From Litorivicinus sp. (GTDB taxonomy: Bacteria > Pseudomonadota > Gammaproteobacteria > Pseudomonadales > Litorivicinaceae): a DNA stretch of 64,000 nucleotides. The notes under the pieces were generated by a model that had not been told where the DNA came from, made no database searches, and saw only the letters and a program-made list of their open reading frames with translations. The stretch lies in NCBI GenBank assembly GCA_018401755.1, contig JAGYKJ010000006.1:372001-436000 (forward strand). The letters are read 5' to 3'. A program made the position numbers and the translations under genes. Below are positions 10,957-20,429 of this stretch, one piece after another; positions within the stretch are counted from its first letter, which is position 1, and the number at the start of each line of letters is the position of its first letter.

Positions 10957-13900
10957 TCAATGAAAGTCCCGTGAGGGGACGATGAGTTGACCTAACCACA
11001 TTGATGCGTCTTCCATGTGTTCAACAATGACATGGATGACGTCATGTGACTCTTGCACATATCCGGTGACCTTCAGTAAGCGACTTCCTAAGATTTCCTG
11101 TCGATAGGTCTCGACCCGATTTGGCCAAATGATGCAGTTGATTTGGCCTGTCTCATCCTCGAGCGTCAAAAAGACCACTCCTGATGCGGAACCTGGGCGT
11201 TGTCGTGTGGCGACGAGACCTGCCACCGTGACGCGTATCTGACCTTGCCTGGGAAGTTGTGACAGTTGTTCTGCGCTATGGCAGTGACGAAAGGGTGTTT
11301 TCGGGCGTAATAGCGACATTGGATGCGCTTCCAGCGAGATCCCAGTTGTTGCGTAGTCCGCTACCACAGTTTCGCCTAAACGTGGGGTGCGTGGCGTGTG
11401 TGAAGATGTCAATGGTTGGTCGGTCAGTAAAGGCAATTGCGCTTCGGAGTCTGCGAGTTGCCACATGCTATCGAAGCGGCTATCGGACAATCCTCGAAAG
11501 GCATGTGCGCCCGCTAAGATTTCAAGATCGTGCGTGGAAAGTCCTGTCCGTTGTCGGACGTCGGAGAGACTGCGATAGGGGTGCTCTCCACGCCGGTGAA
11601 TCAGTCGCTGTGCGATGTCTTGACGTAACCCCTTAATCATATGGAGTCCCAGGCGAATACTGGGTCGGTGCTCAGCGGGTTCCAAGGTGGAGAGCCAATC
11701 GGATGCGTTGACATCGATTGGATGTATTGTCACGCCATGTCGGTTGGCATCTGCCAATAGTTGTGCCGGTGTATAGAATCCCATGGGCTGGGCATTGAGT
11801 AAGCCGCAGTAAAAGGCTTCTGGCAGGTGCTGTTTCAGCCACGCTGAGTGATAGACCAAGATGGCAAAACTTGCCGCGTGAGATTCTGGGAATCCATATT
11901 TCCCAAAGCCTTCGATTTGATGGCACAGGCGCTCTGCAAACCCGATATCGTGGCCACGCTGGCGCATCCCTTGAATAATCCGCTCTCGAAAGTGGGCGAG
12001 CCCCGCGCCGCCTTTCCACGATGCCATTGCCCGTCGTAGCTGATCAGCTTCGCCCGCTGAAAATCCGGCTGCCACCATGACCAATTGAATCACCTGCTCT
12101 TGGAAGATGGGAACGCCAAGGGTGCGCTTTAATACCGCATGAATCTCGGGAGGCTGAGGCTCGAGTGGTTCAAGGCCCGCACGTCGTCTGAGGTAGGGGT
12201 GGACCATATCTCCCTGAATCGGGCCGGGTCGGACGATGGCAACTTCAATGACGAGATCATAATAGGTTCTTGGCTTGAGTCGCGGCAGCATTGCCAATTG
12301 TGCGCGTGATTCGATTTGAAAGACGCCAATCGCGTCACCTGCACAAAGCATGTCATAGACCTTGGGATCTTCAGCCGGAATCTCTGCAAGGCTGTTCGGT
12401 GGATTGCGCCATGCCCCTGTACTCAGCGGTGACTGTGCATAGCGCTGTGCCAGTTGGAGTCCGTGCTGTAATGCGCTGAGCATGCCGAGTGCGAGAACAT
12501 CGATTTTCATGAGACCGAGGGCATCAATATCGTCCTTATCCCACTGCAAACAGGTGCGCTCAGCCATGGCGGTATTTTCAATCGGGCATAAGGCTGAGAG
12601 TGGACCGCGCGAAATCACGAATCCGCCGACATGCTGGGTGAGATGCCTTGGAAATCCGAGTAGCTCCTTGACTAAGGTCATTAGTAATTGGAGCTTTGGT
12701 GCCTGAGGGTCGATCCCGAGCGTTGCGAAACGCGTGTGCATTTGATCACTGTGATCCCACCAGGCCAGGCTGCCTGAGAGCGCTTCAATGAGATCCAGCG
12801 GGAGCCCGAGTGCTTTTCCCACATCCCGAATCGCAGAGCGTTTCCGGTAGGTGATCACGGCTGCTGCCAGTGCTGCGCGTTCTGGGGTGTATTTGCGATA
12901 GATATACGCGATTACTTCATCGCGTCGATGATGTTCAAAATCTACATCAATATCCGGTGGTTCATTGCGTTCTTTGGAGACAAAGCGTTCAAATAAGACC
13001 GCCACTCGGCTTGGATCAACTTCAGTGATCCAGAGGCAATAGCAAACGACAGAGTTCGCTGCTGAGCCTCGACCTTGACAGAGAATCCCCTGGCTTCGTG
13101 CGTAGGCCACGATGTCATGCACTGTGAGGAAGTAGGGCGCGTAATCAAGCTCCTCAATGAGATGCAGCTCTTTGTCAATCAGCCGTGTGATGGTATCAGG
13201 CACGCCATCCGGCCAGCGTTCGGTTGCGCCCTGTTCGACAAGAGCGCGGAGATAGCTTTGTTCTGAGGTGTAGTGGGGCGGCACGATCTCATTCGGATAC
13301 TCATAGCGCAGCTGCGTCAATGACCACTGGCAGCGCTCGAGAAGGCCCAAAGTAGCTTGTCGCCATGGTGCTGGATAGCGGCTTTCGAGTGCAGTCAAAG
13401 GCAGTAAACAACGTTCACTCGAGGGCTCTAAGTGGTCCGCGATCTCGCTCAGAGGCTGTTTGAGACGAATCGCAGTCAAGGTATGTTGTAGTTTGAGGCG
13501 ACGGCGGCTGTGCATGAGTGGCCGCATCGTTGCGATCACCGGAAGATTCCACTCGAAGGCGGTTAAATCAATGCGTTCCGCCCAGAGAGCCTGATGACCG
13601 TTTTCAGGAAGGTGTGCTGCGATCCATAATCGTCCTTTAAATCGGTACTGCAAGCAGTTCAGGGCATCTGTCCAGTTGGTGGCATAGGGATTGGGGTGCC
13701 AGAGACAGAGGAGGTCGTCGGATAAACCTGTGAGGTCTCGGTGACTCAAGACATATTGCCCCTTCATCGCACGTCGTCGACTTAAGGAAATTAGCTGACA
13801 CAGTGCTCCCCAGCCTTCACGGTTGGGTGCTAATAGTGTGACCTCAAACCCTTCTTGCAACTGAAAGACGCTGCCATGCACCAGCGGCATGTTGACTGCG

Positions 13901-14061
13901 TGCGCTGCGAGATGGGCGCGGACAGATCCCGATACGGATGCTTCATCGGTAAGTCCGAGACCAGCATAACCAAGCTGATGTGCTTGGTGCACGAACTCCT
14001 CCGGATGAGACGCTCCGGTGAGAAAGGTGAAGTTGGATTGGCAACACAGTTCAGCAAACAT
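10957..14061 (-). CDS. dnaE2: Error-prone DNA polymerase DnaE2 (ImuC)
   Basis: This 1034-residue C-family polymerase acts in SOS mutagenesis and lesion bypass. An N-terminal PHP domain begins with the family-typical FAELCCQSNFTFLTGASHPEE. The palm aspartates are in PDIDVDF near residue 373, and a C-terminal OB-fold begins near VTVAGLVATRQR. Family length is normal. A perfect LexA-type palindrome touches the start codon. The usual partners imuA and imuB are not adjacent; upstream is ubiK. No Shine-Dalgarno sequence precedes the ATG, which suggests a leaderless or nearly leaderless message. Confidence 0.93.
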   Translation of the reverse strand: MFAELCCQSNFTFLTGASHPEEFVHQAHQLGYAGLGLTDEASVSGSVRAHLAAHAVNMPLVHGSVFQLQEGFEVTLLAPNREGWGALCQLISLSRRRAMKGQYVLSHRDLTGLSDDLLCLWHPNPYATNWTDALNCLQYRFKGRLWIAAHLPENGHQALWAERIDLTAFEWNLPVIATMRPLMHSRRRLKLQHTLTAIRLKQPLSEIADHLEPSSERCLLPLTALESRYPAPWRQATLGLLERCQWSLTQLRYEYPNEIVPPHYTSEQSYLRALVEQGATERWPDGVPDTITRLIDKELHLIEELDYAPYFLTVHDIVAYARSQGILCQGRGSAANSVVCYCLWITEVDPSRVAVLFERFVSKERNEPPDIDVDFEHHRRDEVIAYIYRKYTPERAALAAAVITYRKRSAIRDVGKALGLPLDLIEALSGSLAWWDHSDQMHTRFATLGIDPQAPKLQLLMTLVKELLGFPRHLTQHVGGFVISRGPLSALCPIENTAMAERTCLQWDKDDIDALGLMKIDVLALGMLSALQHGLQLAQRYAQSPLSTGAWRNPPNSLAEIPAEDPKVYDMLCAGDAIGVFQIESRAQLAMLPRLKPRTYYDLVIEVAIVRPGPIQGDMVHPYLRRRAGLEPLEPQPPEIHAVLKRTLGVPIFQEQVIQLVMVAAGFSAGEADQLRRAMASWKGGAGLAHFRERIIQGMRQRGHDIGFAERLCHQIEGFGKYGFPESHAASFAILVYHSAWLKQHLPEAFYCGLLNAQPMGFYTPAQLLADANRHGVTIHPIDVNASDWLSTLEPAEHRPSIRLGLHMIKGLRQDIAQRLIHRRGEHPYRSLSDVRQRTGLSTHDLEILAGAHAFRGLSDSRFDSMWQLADSEAQLPLLTDQPLTSSHTPRTPRLGETVVADYATTGISLEAHPMSLLRPKTPFRHCHSAEQLSQLPRQGQIRVTVAGLVATRQRPGSASGVVFLTLEDETGQINCIIWPNRVETYRQEILGSRLLKVTGYVQESHDVIHVIVEHMEDASMWLGQLIVPSRDFH

Positions 14062-14062
14062 A

Positions 14063-14078
14063 CTGTATAAATATACAG
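14063..14078. promoter_or_regulatory. LexA operator (SOS box) for dnaE2
   Basis: The 16-bp CTGTATAAATATACAG fits the E. coli LexA consensus CTGT-N8-ACAG with an AT-rich centre and perfect arms. It lies one base upstream of the dnaE2 ATG (14061) and covers the likely -10 region (TATATT or TATACA on the minus strand). LexA bound here should block dnaE2 until DNA damage triggers LexA cleavage. ubiK, upstream on the same strand, would lie outside this control. Confidence 0.88.
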
Positions 14079-14115
14079 CATATTTACTGAAATCAGCAGG
14101 TCAGTGTGTCGTTAG

Positions 14116-14382
14116 TTAGGTTGCGCTTTTCGGTGCGTCTAGAGCCCCTTGCTCCAATTGTGCAAGGCGGGTTTCCAATGCGGCCAATTTGGCTTCGGCA
14201 CGCCCTAACTTTTCTTGCTGTCGATCGAAGTCGTCTCGCGTAACGAGACTCAGGTCTTTTAATCCTTGCTGAATCATTTGCTCAACTTGCTGTTTGAACT
14301 CTGCCTGCATTTTACGGGCGGGCTCAGGGAGCGCTTCGCTGATCTTTGTTGCCAGGTCATTAAGCGTATCGCGGTTCAACAT
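14116..14382 (-). CDS. ubiK: Ubiquinone biosynthesis accessory factor UbiK
   Basis: This 88-residue protein matches the UbiK/YqiC (BMFP) family. The N-terminal amphipathic part (LNDLATKISEALPEPARKMQ) is followed by a heptad-patterned coiled coil rich in Leu, Ala, Glu and Arg at about residues 48-80. UbiK trimers help the aerobic ubiquinone hydroxylation complex together with UbiJ. The gene is divergent from glnK. dnaE2 follows 54 bp downstream but has its own SOS promoter. Confidence 0.88.
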   Translation of the reverse strand: MLNRDTLNDLATKISEALPEPARKMQAEFKQQVEQMIQQGLKDLSLVTRDDFDRQQEKLGRAEAKLAALETRLAQLEQGALDAPKSAT

Positions 14383-14454
14383 CGAATGGCCTCCTTGGGG
14401 ACGTTATCAGTGTATTGGGGTGGATCTCAAAAAGCCAAAAAAGACTTTCGAGGC

Positions 14455-14517
14455 TTGCGCACTATTCTGGTGCTTATAAGTTCGCTACAGTGGCGCACGT
14501 GCGCAATCTCGGTGCTT
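14455..14517. promoter_or_regulatory. Two NtrC-like binding sites upstream of glnK
   Basis: Two elements fit the NtrC half-site pattern GCAC-N6-GGTGC. Site 1, at 14459-14473, is GCAC-TATTCT-GGTGC. Site 2, at 14501-14515, is GCGC-AATCTC-GGTGC with one mismatch. Their centres are 42-43 bp apart, about four helical turns, and lie roughly 130 and 87 bp upstream of the start predicted from the sigma-54 promoter, which is normal for enhancer sites. A GCGCACGTGCGC palindrome lies just before site 2. Confidence 0.7.
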
Positions 14518-14568
14518 GTTTCGGATTGAAACCCTGAAAAAAGCCCAATCTCCTGCGAAGTGATGGGT

Positions 14569-14584
14569 TGGCACGCTATCTGCA
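14569..14584 (+). promoter_or_regulatory. Sigma-54 (RpoN) promoter of glnK-amtB
   Basis: TGGCACGCTATCTGCA fits the sigma-54 consensus TGGCAC-N5-TTGCA with one mismatch. The invariant GG (14570-14571) and GC (14582-14583) are correctly spaced. Transcription would start near 14595, about 50 bp before the glnK ATG. Together with the two upstream NtrC-like sites this predicts induction under nitrogen limitation. Confidence 0.85.
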
Positions 14585-14597
14585 AAACAGTTTATGA

Positions 14598-14984
<387 letters not shown>

Positions 14985-15025
14985 TTTCATTTAGTTCCGC
15001 AGACACACTTCGCAGGAGAGTCATT

Positions 15026-16294
15026 GTGAACGATACAGCAACGCTAGCGGGTGATCTGGCCCAGCTCGCCTACGCCCTTGATACCTTTTATTTCCTTTTG
15101 TCTGGCGCCTTTGTGATGTGGATGGCCGCAGGCTTTGCCATGCTCGAAGCAGGTTTAGTCCGTGCCAAAAACACGACCGAGATTTTAACGAAGAACGTGT
15201 TGCTCTATGCCATTGCATCCGTCATGTATTTGTTAATTGGCTATAACTTAATGTACATGAACGACGATTGGGGCGGGGTACTTCCCAATATTGGGTTCCT
15301 AATCGGCGATGAACATACCGTGGACGCAGTCTTAGCCGGTGGTGATGATGCGCCCTATTACTCCGCGCGCTCTGATTTCTTCTTCCAGGTGGTCTTTGTC
15401 GCGACCGGGATGTCAATTATCTCAGGGGCTGTGGCTGAACGGATGAAGTTGTTTGCCTTCTTGGCATTCGCAGTCATCTTCACCGGGTTCATCTATCCAA
15501 TTCAAGGATCTTGGAGTTGGGGTGGTGGCTTCTTGTCAGAGGCAGGCTTCAGTGACTTCGCAGGCTCAGGCATTGTCCACATGTGTGGCGCAGCAGCGGC
15601 CCTTGCAGGTGTTCTGGTATTGGGCGCTCGGAAAGGGAAATACGGCCCGAACGGTGTGATCAATGCGATCCCCGGTGCCAACATGCCGCTGGCGACCTTG
15701 GGTACCTTCATCCTGTGGCTCGGTTGGTTTGGCTTCAATGGCGGCTCCGAGCTAATGGTGTCGAACGTCGATGAAGCGAATGCGGTTGCTCAGGTCTTCT
15801 TGAATACCAATATGGCAGCCGCCGGCGGAGCCATTGCCGCAGCACTCGTTGCGAAAATACGCTTCGGGAAAGCCGATCTCTCCATGGCATTGAATGGTGC
15901 ATTGGCCGGCTTGGTCTCCATTACTGCGGACCCACTGTCGTCGAGCGCTTTGATGGCTACGATTATTGGTGCCATTGGGGGTGTAATTGTGGTGTTCTCG
16001 ATCCTGATGTTGGATCGGATGAAGATTGATGATCCAGTCGGTGCGATCAGTGTGCACGGCGTTGCGGGTATTTGGGGCCTGTTAGCAGTCTTGATTTCGA
16101 ACAGTGACGCGACCTTAGGTGGTCAGTTACTCGGGATCACTGCAATCTTCGGATTCACCTTCATTGCGAGCTTGATTATCTGGTCGATTTTGAAAGTGGT
16201 GATGGGCATCCGTGTGACCGAAGAGGAAGAGTATCTTGGCCTCGATGTGGTGGATTGCGGAGTTGAAGCTTATCCCGAATTCAAGCGTTCTTAA
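15026..16294 (+). CDS. amtB: Ammonium transporter AmtB
   Basis: This 422-residue integral membrane protein of the Amt/Rh family has about 11 membrane helices and imports ammonium across the inner membrane. The two pore histidines are visible as His185 (IVHMCGAAAALAG) and His344 (SVHGVAGIWG). Translation probably starts at GTG 15026, after GCAGGAGAG. It has no long signal peptide, unlike E. coli AmtB. A strong terminator follows 18 bp after the stop. Confidence 0.95.
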   Translation: MNDTATLAGDLAQLAYALDTFYFLLSGAFVMWMAAGFAMLEAGLVRAKNTTEILTKNVLLYAIASVMYLLIGYNLMYMNDDWGGVLPNIGFLIGDEHTVDAVLAGGDDAPYYSARSDFFFQVVFVATGMSIISGAVAERMKLFAFLAFAVIFTGFIYPIQGSWSWGGGFLSEAGFSDFAGSGIVHMCGAAAALAGVLVLGARKGKYGPNGVINAIPGANMPLATLGTFILWLGWFGFNGGSELMVSNVDEANAVAQVFLNTNMAAAGGAIAAALVAKIRFGKADLSMALNGALAGLVSITADPLSSSALMATIIGAIGGVIVVFSILMLDRMKIDDPVGAISVHGVAGIWGLLAVLISNSDATLGGQLLGITAIFGFTFIASLIIWSILKVVMGIRVTEEEEYLGLDVVDCGVEAYPEFKRS

Positions 16295-16311
16295 CTTCCC
16301 ACCCGGAACTC

Positions 16312-16337
16312 GGGCGGCGTGAGCCGCCCTTTTTTTT
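16312..16337 (+). terminator. Rho-independent terminator after amtB
   Basis: A perfect 7-bp G/C stem (GGGCGGC at 16312-16318 with GCCGCCC at 16323-16329), a GTGA loop and eight T residues make a textbook intrinsic terminator. It ends the glnK-amtB operon. It also shows that the upstream GTG start at 16319 for the next gene cannot be real. Confidence 0.93.
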
Positions 16338-16384
16338 GCCTCGGTTTTGTCTACACTCGCGGTTTGCTTCAAAGAGGTGATCCT

Positions 16385-17341
16385 GTGCGCGCTGTGTTTT
16401 TAGATTATTCGACTCTCAATCCAGCAGACTTGGATCTGACCCGCCTACATCAGGGCTTCACTGAACTTGTATTGCACGACATGACTGGGCCAGACGATGT
16501 CTTCGCGCGAATGGCGGGGTTCGATGTTGTGATCGTGAATAAGGTGCGACTGACCGCCGCACATTTTTCTGATCCGCAGTTGAAACTGGTCTTAGTGGCT
16601 GCGACAGGCACCGATAATATCGATAAGACCGCAGCGACAGCTGCCGGGGTGGTCGTGTGCAATGTGACGGCGTACGGGACCGCCACAGTGGCGCAGCATA
16701 CCCTCATGCTGATGTTGCTCTTGGCGACACAGGCTTCGCGGTATCAGGCAGATGTCGCGAGCGGCCGCTGGAGTCGAAGCCCGATGTTCTGTTTGATGGA
16801 CTATCCCATTGTCGAACTGTCTGGGCGGACGCTAGGACTGATCGGCTATGGCGAATTAGGTCGCCAAGTTGGTGCCCTTGGCGAAGCCTTTGGGATGCAA
16901 GTCTTGGTCATGGGGCGTGCAGGTGTCGACTATGCCGATGGAACGCAACGCGTTGACTTTGAGACCTTGCTCGCGCGATCCGATGTGGTCAGTCTGCATT
17001 GCTTATTGACTCCCGAGACGGCCCATCTGATGAATGCGGACGCATTTGCCAACATGAAGCCAGGCGCGTTTTTGGTGAATACTGCGCGCGGCGGGCTGGT
17101 GGATGAGGCCGCGTTGATCCATGCACTCGAGTCAGGCCACCTCGGTGGTGCTGGGCTCGATGTGGTCTCTATGGAACCCCCACCAGCGGATTTGCCGATT
17201 CTGGCCTGTACGCACCCGAATTTGATTATCACCCCACACAGTGCTTGGGCGTCTCGAGAGGCGCGTCAACGGATTGTTGAAATAATGCGTGAGAATCTCG
17301 ACGCTTTTATCGAGGGTGCGCCGATCAACCGAGTGGCTTGA
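16385..17341 (+). CDS. D-2-hydroxyacid dehydrogenase (glycerate/hydroxypyruvate reductase type)
   Basis: This 318-residue NAD(P)-dependent enzyme probably reduces hydroxypyruvate or glyoxylate, or oxidises a D-2-hydroxyacid. The nucleotide motif GYGELGRQVG is near residue 155. The catalytic Arg is in NTARGG near 235 and the His is in TPHSAW near 285, with a Glu in the loop before it. GTG 16385 follows AGAGGTGAT and lies clear of the amtB terminator. Exact substrate cannot be read from the sequence. The 3' end overlaps the convergent yigB by 17 bp. Confidence 0.85.
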   Translation: MRAVFLDYSTLNPADLDLTRLHQGFTELVLHDMTGPDDVFARMAGFDVVIVNKVRLTAAHFSDPQLKLVLVAATGTDNIDKTAATAAGVVVCNVTAYGTATVAQHTLMLMLLLATQASRYQADVASGRWSRSPMFCLMDYPIVELSGRTLGLIGYGELGRQVGALGEAFGMQVLVMGRAGVDYADGTQRVDFETLLARSDVVSLHCLLTPETAHLMNADAFANMKPGAFLVNTARGGLVDEAALIHALESGHLGGAGLDVVSMEPPPADLPILACTHPNLIITPHSAWASREARQRIVEIMRENLDAFIEGAPINRVA

Positions 17342-18023
17342 GATGGTTGATCAGGTCAACCACTGAGCCCATAACCCAGTCCGCGTGCGGCGCGGCGTCC
17401 GTCGGAAGGGCGCGTGTGTTGACCCATGCCGTGCGAATCCCGAGTGCGGCAGCGCCTGTGACGTCGTGTTCTGGATCATCGCCGACATGCAAGAGCTCAT
17501 CAGGTGCGATTTGAAAATGCGCTAATGCTGCTGTGAACATATCTGGTGCAGGTTTGGGGCGCGGAAACTCGTGGGCTCGGAATGAAAACTGAAAATGTTG
17601 CCCGATGGGCATCGCCATGAGATCCGCGTTGCCATTGGTAATCGCACCCAGAGAGAACTGGGTCGCAAGCTGAGCGAGCATGGATTCGACACCGGGATAG
17701 GGGGCGACATTTTGCCGCTCTCGATAGAACACCCGAAACCCAAGATCCGCCAGCTCCTTGGCCATGCGTGGGTTCGCACCTTGCGATAAAAACCACCGCT
17801 GAAGCGCTTCACGACGGGTCCAACCCAAGTCATGGGCGCGGTCGGGATGCTCCGAGGCAACTTGCTGGCGATGCGTTTTCAGGGCCTCAAAGCTGTAGCT
17901 GTGCATCCAGTGACTCGCGGCGTCATGCAATGCATCGCGCATCAGATCTTCGGCGCGATAGATGCTCTGATCGGTTTCCCAAAGGGTGTTATCGAGATCG
18001 AAGGTGATGGCACGAATGATCAT
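17325..18023 (-). CDS. yigB: HAD-superfamily phosphatase, YigB type
   Basis: This 232-residue HAD hydrolase has the nucleophile motif FDLDNTLW at the N-terminus, a helical cap, and motif IV HVGDDPEHDVTGA. E. coli YigB is an FMN-hydrolysing phosphatase able to dephosphorylate the riboflavin precursor. The position directly after xerC, overlapping it by four bases, is the same as in E. coli, which supports the specific assignment. It is the last gene of the lptM-lysA-dapF-DUF484-xerC-yigB run. Confidence 0.85.
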   Translation of the reverse strand: MIIRAITFDLDNTLWETDQSIYRAEDLMRDALHDAASHWMHSYSFEALKTHRQQVASEHPDRAHDLGWTRREALQRWFLSQGANPRMAKELADLGFRVFYRERQNVAPYPGVESMLAQLATQFSLGAITNGNADLMAMPIGQHFQFSFRAHEFPRPKPAPDMFTAALAHFQIAPDELLHVGDDPEHDVTGAAALGIRTAWVNTRALPTDAAPHADWVMGSVVDLINHLKPLG

Positions 18024-18922
18024 GATTTTTTGGCACGGGCTCTTGGGTGTGCTTGATCATAGACAGCAGCGAGGTGTTGAAAATCCAAATGCGTGTACAC
18101 CTGTGTTGTCGACAAGCTTGCATGTCCTAAGAATTCTTGAATCGCCCGGAGATCACCTGAGGATTCAAGTAGATGCGTTGCAGCACTGTGACGCAGGGCA
18201 TGTGGATGAACGTGTTGATCCAGCCCAGCCCGTTGCGCCCGCTCCGCCAGTCGACGTTGCGCCGTTCGCGGTCCCAGTGGCTGACCTTTCGCGGTGATAA
18301 ATAACCGATTGGTGGATTCGCTGCCAAGATACTGCGATCGGACTTCGCACCAGCGACGAATCGCATCTTGGGCTGGCCGTCCGACAGGCACAATCCGTTC
18401 TTTGGCCCCTTTCCCGAGGACCCGAATGTCCTCACAGGGCGGGCGGATGTCGCTTAGTGTGAGTTGGAGTGCTTCATTGAGGCGTAGACCCGAGGAATAC
18501 AGCAGTTCAAAGAGCGCTTGATCCCGCACTGCATCCGGTTGAGCTGGATCAACAGGGCTGTCCAGCAACTGCTTCACGGCATCGGCGTGCAATGCGTGCG
18601 GCAGCCGTCTGGGGGATTTGGGCGCACGTACGCCATCGACTGGATTGGTGGTGATTGCGCCTGCTGACATCGCTTCTCGGCAAACCCCTCTGAGCGCTGA
18701 CAGTTTTCGTGCAATGGAGCGACCTGATAGTCCCTGTTGACTTAACTGGCGCACCCAGCCAATGACATCCAGTGTATCGATTGTTTCGAGTGACCGCGTT
18801 GCCCCAAAAAATTGGTGGGCTTGCTTGAGATCACGGGCATAGGCTGACAGGGTATGCTCAGAGCGGTGTTTCGACTGGCTCAGTCCAGACAGCAGGCGAT
18901 CGATTGCGTCCTCGAAGGTCAT
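18020..18922 (-). CDS. xerC: Tyrosine recombinase XerC
   Basis: This 300-residue site-specific recombinase resolves chromosome dimers at dif with XerD. The N-terminal SAM-like domain is followed by the catalytic domain. The conserved Arg is in YSSGLRLNEA, the His-x-x-Arg in HPHALRHSAATH, the second His in FLGHASLSTT and the nucleophilic Tyr in QVYTHLDF. Length is standard. It overlaps DUF484 upstream and yigB downstream by four bases each. Confidence 0.93.
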   Translation of the reverse strand: MTFEDAIDRLLSGLSQSKHRSEHTLSAYARDLKQAHQFFGATRSLETIDTLDVIGWVRQLSQQGLSGRSIARKLSALRGVCREAMSAGAITTNPVDGVRAPKSPRRLPHALHADAVKQLLDSPVDPAQPDAVRDQALFELLYSSGLRLNEALQLTLSDIRPPCEDIRVLGKGAKERIVPVGRPAQDAIRRWCEVRSQYLGSESTNRLFITAKGQPLGPRTAQRRLAERAQRAGLDQHVHPHALRHSAATHLLESSGDLRAIQEFLGHASLSTTQVYTHLDFQHLAAVYDQAHPRARAKKS

Positions 18923-19596
18923 CCGGTACGAGCGGTAAGGAACCTCGGCAGCATGAGTGCCAAGGCTTCGCCAATATGATCCAGAAACAACGTATCTTGG
19001 CTTGACTGAAAGTGTGTTGGGTCGGGGTGACCCAGAGCCAAAATTCCATAGGTATGCCCACGGATGAGAGCCAATGATGCGGCACTCTGGACATCTTTTG
19101 AGGCATCGCCAAACAGCGCTTTTCGACGTTTGGCCGTGAGACGACCGACCCAGCGGTTGCGATCCGAAATTGCGTCAGCTAGATCGCCATCGGCGGTTAA
19201 TCGAGCATGCGCAATGTGGCCAATCAATGGGGAGTCGACTTGGGTCGGGAAGTGATCCGATAACAGCAAACGTACCACTGGAATGGCGAAGCCTCCTGCA
19301 AGGCGCTCATCTAACACAGTGGCCACATCATCAAGATCCCGCGCATCCAGTAGAGCGAGAACTAATGATCGGGTTTTTTCGAAAAGTACGCTATTGACCC
19401 GTGCATTTTCGATCATGTGATCGTTCTCACGCTCCAGCACCCGCACGTGGTCACGCATTCGACGAACTTGATATTCAAGGAGTGAAATCGCAGCTCCGGT
19501 CTCTGATGGAATTTTAAGGTCACGGACCAGATCGGGATGTTCCACAAAGAACTCTGGGTGATGGGCTAAGTACTTTGCAACGTCTACCGCTTTCAC
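18919..19596 (-). CDS. DUF484 family protein (YigA-like)
   Basis: This 225-residue protein has the DUF484 organisation: a short N-terminal helix region (VAKYLAHHPEFFVEHPDLV), a coiled-coil segment near residues 40-65 (EYQVRRMRDHVRVLEREN) and a GAF-like C-terminal domain. It always accompanies dapF and xerC in gammaproteobacteria. The biochemical role is unknown. It overlaps both neighbours by four bases. Confidence 0.85.
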   Translation of the reverse strand: MKAVDVAKYLAHHPEFFVEHPDLVRDLKIPSETGAAISLLEYQVRRMRDHVRVLERENDHMIENARVNSVLFEKTRSLVLALLDARDLDDVATVLDERLAGGFAIPVVRLLLSDHFPTQVDSPLIGHIAHARLTADGDLADAISDRNRWVGRLTAKRRKALFGDASKDVQSAASLALIRGHTYGILALGHPDPTHFQSSQDTLFLDHIGEALALMLPRFLTARTG

Positions 19597-20429
19597 AGTC
19601 TGAATTCTCCCTCGTAGACACTTTCAGCAGGCCCTGTCATGAAAAGGGACTGTCCAGCGCCTGCCCAGTCAATGAGAAGCGTACCGCCTTCGGTTTCGAC
19701 AGTCACCTGTTGATCAAGAAGCCCCTGGTGACGACCATACGCGACCGCAGCGCAAGCACCGGTTCCACAGGCCAGTGTTTCCCCGACGCCTCGCTCATAG
19801 ACTCGTAAACGAATCAGGTCGGGGCCAACGACTTCCATAAAGCCGACGTTGACTGAGCTGGGGAATTGCGGCAATGCCTGAACGGCAGGCCCTATCGTAT
19901 GCACAGGTGCATCCTGAACCTGCTCCACCTGGCACACTGCATGTGGATTCCCCATGCTCACGAGGCCAAAGGCACGAGGCCCCTCGGGTGTGTCAAGTAA
20001 GACACTCCCGTCCGTGATTTCTGGGGGTGCGACATAGGGCAGGGACGTCGCCAAAAAGCTGGGCTCGCTCATGTCCACGCGGACTTGACCGTCGTCTAGG
20101 GCATGCAGCGTGATGAGCCCTCCCAGAGTATTGACGGTCATGGTCGTTTTGGTGGTGAGGTCGCGATCGCGAACAAAACGCGCGAAGCAGCGTGCACCAT
20201 TCCCACAATGCTGCACCTCATGGCCATCTGCGTTGAAGATACGGTAGTTAAAGTCAGCATCCGGCCGGGATGGAGGCTCAATCAGCAAGAGCTGGTCGAA
20301 CCCGATGCCTGTGTGTCGATTTGAGAGGCGCTGGATGTGGGTGGTACGCAAACTCACATGCTGACTAATTGCGTCGATGACGACGAAATCGTTGCCAAGC
20401 CCATGCATTTTGGTGAATTGAATCCGCAT
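19593..20429 (-). CDS. dapF: Diaminopimelate epimerase
   Basis: This 278-residue enzyme converts LL- to meso-diaminopimelate for lysine and peptidoglycan. Both catalytic cysteines are visible: one in EVQHCGNGARC, the other in LACGTGACAA. The N-terminal FTKMHGLGNDFVV signature is intact. Its ATG shares a base with the lysA stop, so the last two lysine/DAP steps are coupled. Confidence 0.96.
   Translation of the reverse strand: MRIQFTKMHGLGNDFVVIDAISQHVSLRTTHIQRLSNRHTGIGFDQLLLIEPPSRPDADFNYRIFNADGHEVQHCGNGARCFARFVRDRDLTTKTTMTVNTLGGLITLHALDDGQVRVDMSEPSFLATSLPYVAPPEITDGSVLLDTPEGPRAFGLVSMGNPHAVCQVEQVQDAPVHTIGPAVQALPQFPSSVNVGFMEVVGPDLIRLRVYERGVGETLACGTGACAAVAYGRHQGLLDQQVTVETEGGTLLIDWAGAGQSLFMTGPAESVYEGEFRL

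Noticed and set aside
16319-16384. Upstream GTG start for the hydroxyacid dehydrogenase
   Set aside because: This start lies in the loop of the amtB terminator and adds residues unlike the family; GTG 16385 has a ribosome site.
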